Assembly (NCBI GenBank): GCA_051881315.1
Contig: JBJEPQ010000043.1
Span: forward strand, 1-33,621
Direction of reading: 5' to 3'
Length of the DNA: 33,621 nt
DNA from: CAG-488 sp051881315
GTDB lineage: Bacteria; Bacillota; Clostridia; Oscillospirales; Acutalibacteraceae
This document shows, one piece after another, positions 32,201 to 33,621 of the stretch. Made by a program: the position numbers and the translations under genes. The notes under the pieces were generated by a model that saw nothing but the letters and a program-made list of their open reading frames with translations, did no database searches and was not told where the DNA came from. Position 1 is the stretch's first letter, and every line of letters starts with the position of its first letter.

Positions 32201-32967
32201 TGTACGGCAATATTTTCGACACCCACGCCCATTATGACGATGAAAAATTCGATGAGGACAGAGCCGAGCTTTTAAGCTCTCTGCCCTCAAAGGGCGTTGT
32301 GAATGTAATTAACTGCGGCTGTGACCTTGCTTCAAGCCTGAAAAGCATTGAATTTTCGGAGAAATACGGCTTTTTCTATTCTGCCGTGGGAGTTCATCCG
32401 AGCAATATAACCGAGACTTCCTACACGGAGCTTGAGAGGATAAAAGAGCTTTACTCGCACAAAAAATGCGTCGCAGTCGGAGAAATCGGCCTTGAATATC
32501 ACTACGATTTCGTACCGAAGGACTTACAGCTTGATATCTTTGAAAAACAGCTTGCGCTCGCAAACGAGCTTGACCTCCCTGTTATTGTCCATGACCGTGA
32601 GGCTCACGAGGACACAATGCGTCTGCTGAAAAAGTACAAGCCGAAAGGCGTTGTGCATTGCTTTTCAGGAAGCGTGGAAACCGCAAAGGAAACGCTGAAG
32701 CTCGGAATGTATATCGGTCTCGGCGGTGCGGTGACATTCAAAAATGCAAAAAAACCGCTTGAGGTTGCGGAGTATGTACCCGAGGACAGACTTCTGCTTG
32801 AAACCGACTGCCCGTATATGTCGCCCGTTCCGTTCAGAGGACAGCGCAACTCATCGGAGCTTATCGCATATTCGGCAGAAAAAATTGCCGAGGTCAGACA
32901 CACCGACACTCAGCAGCTTATCAACTCTGCGACAGAAAACGCACGCAAACTGTTTGAAATTGGATAA
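32200..32967 (+). CDS. tatD: TatD-family metal-dependent hydrolase/DNase
   Basis: The 255-residue TIM-barrel amidohydrolase has the HxH metal motif in FDTHAHYDD near the N-terminus, GVHPSN, the bridging glutamate in VGEIGLEYHYD, the His of VIVHDRE, HCFSGS and the closing Asp in ETDCPYMSP. TatD proteins are 3'-5' nucleases linked to DNA repair and RNA quality control. The metG-tatD order with a one-base stop/start overlap (TAATG) is common in Firmicutes and makes this gene share the T-box control. A terminator follows. Confidence 0.95.
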   Translation: MYGNIFDTHAHYDDEKFDEDRAELLSSLPSKGVVNVINCGCDLASSLKSIEFSEKYGFFYSAVGVHPSNITETSYTELERIKELYSHKKCVAVGEIGLEYHYDFVPKDLQLDIFEKQLALANELDLPVIVHDREAHEDTMRLLKKYKPKGVVHCFSGSVETAKETLKLGMYIGLGGAVTFKNAKKPLEVAEYVPEDRLLLETDCPYMSPVPFRGQRNSSELIAYSAEKIAEVRHTDTQQLINSATENARKLFEIG

Positions 32968-32973
32968 AATAAT

Positions 32974-33013
32974 AGCGACTGACAATGCTCAGCCGCTTTA
33001 TTTTTTATTGTTA
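32974..33013 (+). terminator. Terminator after tatD
   Basis: AGCG-A-CTGA pairs with TCAG-C-CGCT (one mismatch) around a 6-nt loop and is followed by TTTATTTTTTATT. It lies between the convergent tatD and thioesterase genes and touches the end of the latter. Confidence 0.7.
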
Positions 33014-33406
33014 TGAAATATGAATACCCGTAGTACTGATAACGGCAATCTCCGCACCGAGGTCATCCGTAATCATTATCTCATAAAAGCAGAGCCGCCT
33101 GCCCTCCTTGACCTTCCTGCACTCGGCAAAGAGCTTTTTGCCCTTGGACGAGGAAAGGTAGCTGATATGGCTGTCCGCCGTGGCAGTAAACGAGTTTTCG
33201 CTGTTCGTCGCAACGGCAAAGGCAAAATCGGCAAGGGTGAACATCACACCGCCCATCACCTGACCGTGCGCACCGCGGTGCCTTTCGTCAAGCTCAAGAC
33301 TGCATTTTGAATAGCAGTCGTCAACCTCGTCAATAACGATTCCCGTTACCTCGACGGCGTATCTGTCGCCCTCGAAAAAGCGGCGGACTTCTTCAATATT
33401 CCTCAT
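33011..33406 (-). CDS. PaaI-type hotdog-fold thioesterase
   Basis: The 131-residue protein fits the small hotdog thioesterases that hydrolyse acyl-CoA esters. The segment AHGQVMGGVMFTLADFAFAVA (46-66) carries the His-Gly-Gly pattern and the helix-start Asp expected for the active site, and SHISYLSSSKGKKLFAECR (79-97) is the usual following strand pair. The physiological acyl-CoA is unknown. An AAAGGAAGG ribosome site precedes the ATG. It stands alone, convergent with tatD, next to the repeat-rich right end. Confidence 0.85.
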   Translation of the reverse strand: MRNIEEVRRFFEGDRYAVEVTGIVIDEVDDCYSKCSLELDERHRGAHGQVMGGVMFTLADFAFAVATNSENSFTATADSHISYLSSSKGKKLFAECRKVKEGRRLCFYEIMITDDLGAEIAVISTTGIHIS

Positions 33407-33484
33407 GGTATCCTTCCTTTGCAGATGTCTTTTTTTCTCAATGAGAAGCCTTGAAATATTCCATCAAACCTTAAAGCTTTATCG

Positions 33485-33560
33485 TCTAAAGTCTAATGTC
33501 TAAAATCTAAAATCTAATTTGCCTTCCCCTCAAGGGGAAGCCTTGTATGGTTTCATCAAG
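33485..33560. repeat. Right-end copy of the composite repeat
   Basis: Five 7-nt TCTAAAR-type units (33485-33519) are followed by the palindrome CTTCCCCT-CA-AGGGGAAG (33523-33540) and by the 18-bp string also found at 538-555. The order and orientation match the units at the left end of the window. Confidence 0.8.
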
Positions 33561-33572
33561 TTTTTTGGCTCC

Positions 33573-33621
33573 TTAGATTGTCAATCCAAGTGCAACACTT
33601 TTTTGATGTATTCATTAGGTG
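33573..33621. mobile_element. Possible end of an IS30-like insertion sequence, cut by the window
   Basis: The last bases include AGATTGTCAATCCAAGTGCAACAC, which I recall as similar to terminal sequences of IS30-family elements in Clostridia, but only about 50 bp are present and no transposase is visible. Low certainty. Confidence 0.2.

Overview
The window looks like a chromosomal segment, or a whole draft contig, of a low-to-mid GC anaerobic Firmicute, most likely a Ruminococcus/Eubacterium-type gut member of the Oscillospirales. This rests on a T-box leader on metG, an ECF transporter S subunit, an oxygen-sensitive glycyl radical enzyme, TTG starts, strong SD sequences, TTGACA-17-TATAAT-like promoters and clostridial protein sequences throughout. 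Both ends carry the same composite intergenic repeat (7-nt TCTAAAR tracts plus CCTTCCCC palindromes). This could be why an assembly broke there.

Layout. 1-672: repeats, no gene. 673-9485 (minus): arginine/carbamoyl-phosphate cluster argG-argH-argF-carA-carB, with a promoter and ARG-box-like operator before argG and a second promoter before argF. The carB gene is unusual: a full-length carbamoyl-phosphate synthase large chain continues in frame into a full-length diaminopimelate-epimerase-like domain that has lost one of its two catalytic cysteines. 9780-12138: divergent LysR regulator and MATE exporter whose promoters share one palindromic -10 box. 12226-15276 (plus): dusB, then a 391-bp gap holding four identically oriented DnaA-box matches, then acpP and proS. 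15346-19593 (minus): ABC-F ATPase, a GH63/MGH1-like glycosidase and a sugar-phosphate isomerase-like TIM barrel. 19820-28374 (minus): a probable five-gene operon of glycyl radical enzyme activase, glycyl radical enzyme, FGGY sugar kinase, mannose-6-phosphate isomerase and GH38 alpha-mannosidase. 28565-29946 (plus): coaX and an ECF S component, probably for pantothenate. 29959-32967 (plus): T-box, metG and tatD. 33011-33406 (minus): hotdog thioesterase.

The two strongest candidates for something undescribed are (i) the CarB-DapF-like fusion with a Cys-to-Ala change at the equivalent of DapF Cys73, which suggests a ligand-binding or altered-chemistry domain tied to carbamoyl-phosphate synthesis, and (ii) the glycyl-radical sugar operon, where an uncharacterised GCxE-type radical enzyme sits with a sugar kinase and mannose-processing enzymes. 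The DnaA-box cluster upstream of acpP is a third. All functions are read from sequence by eye; no database search was possible.
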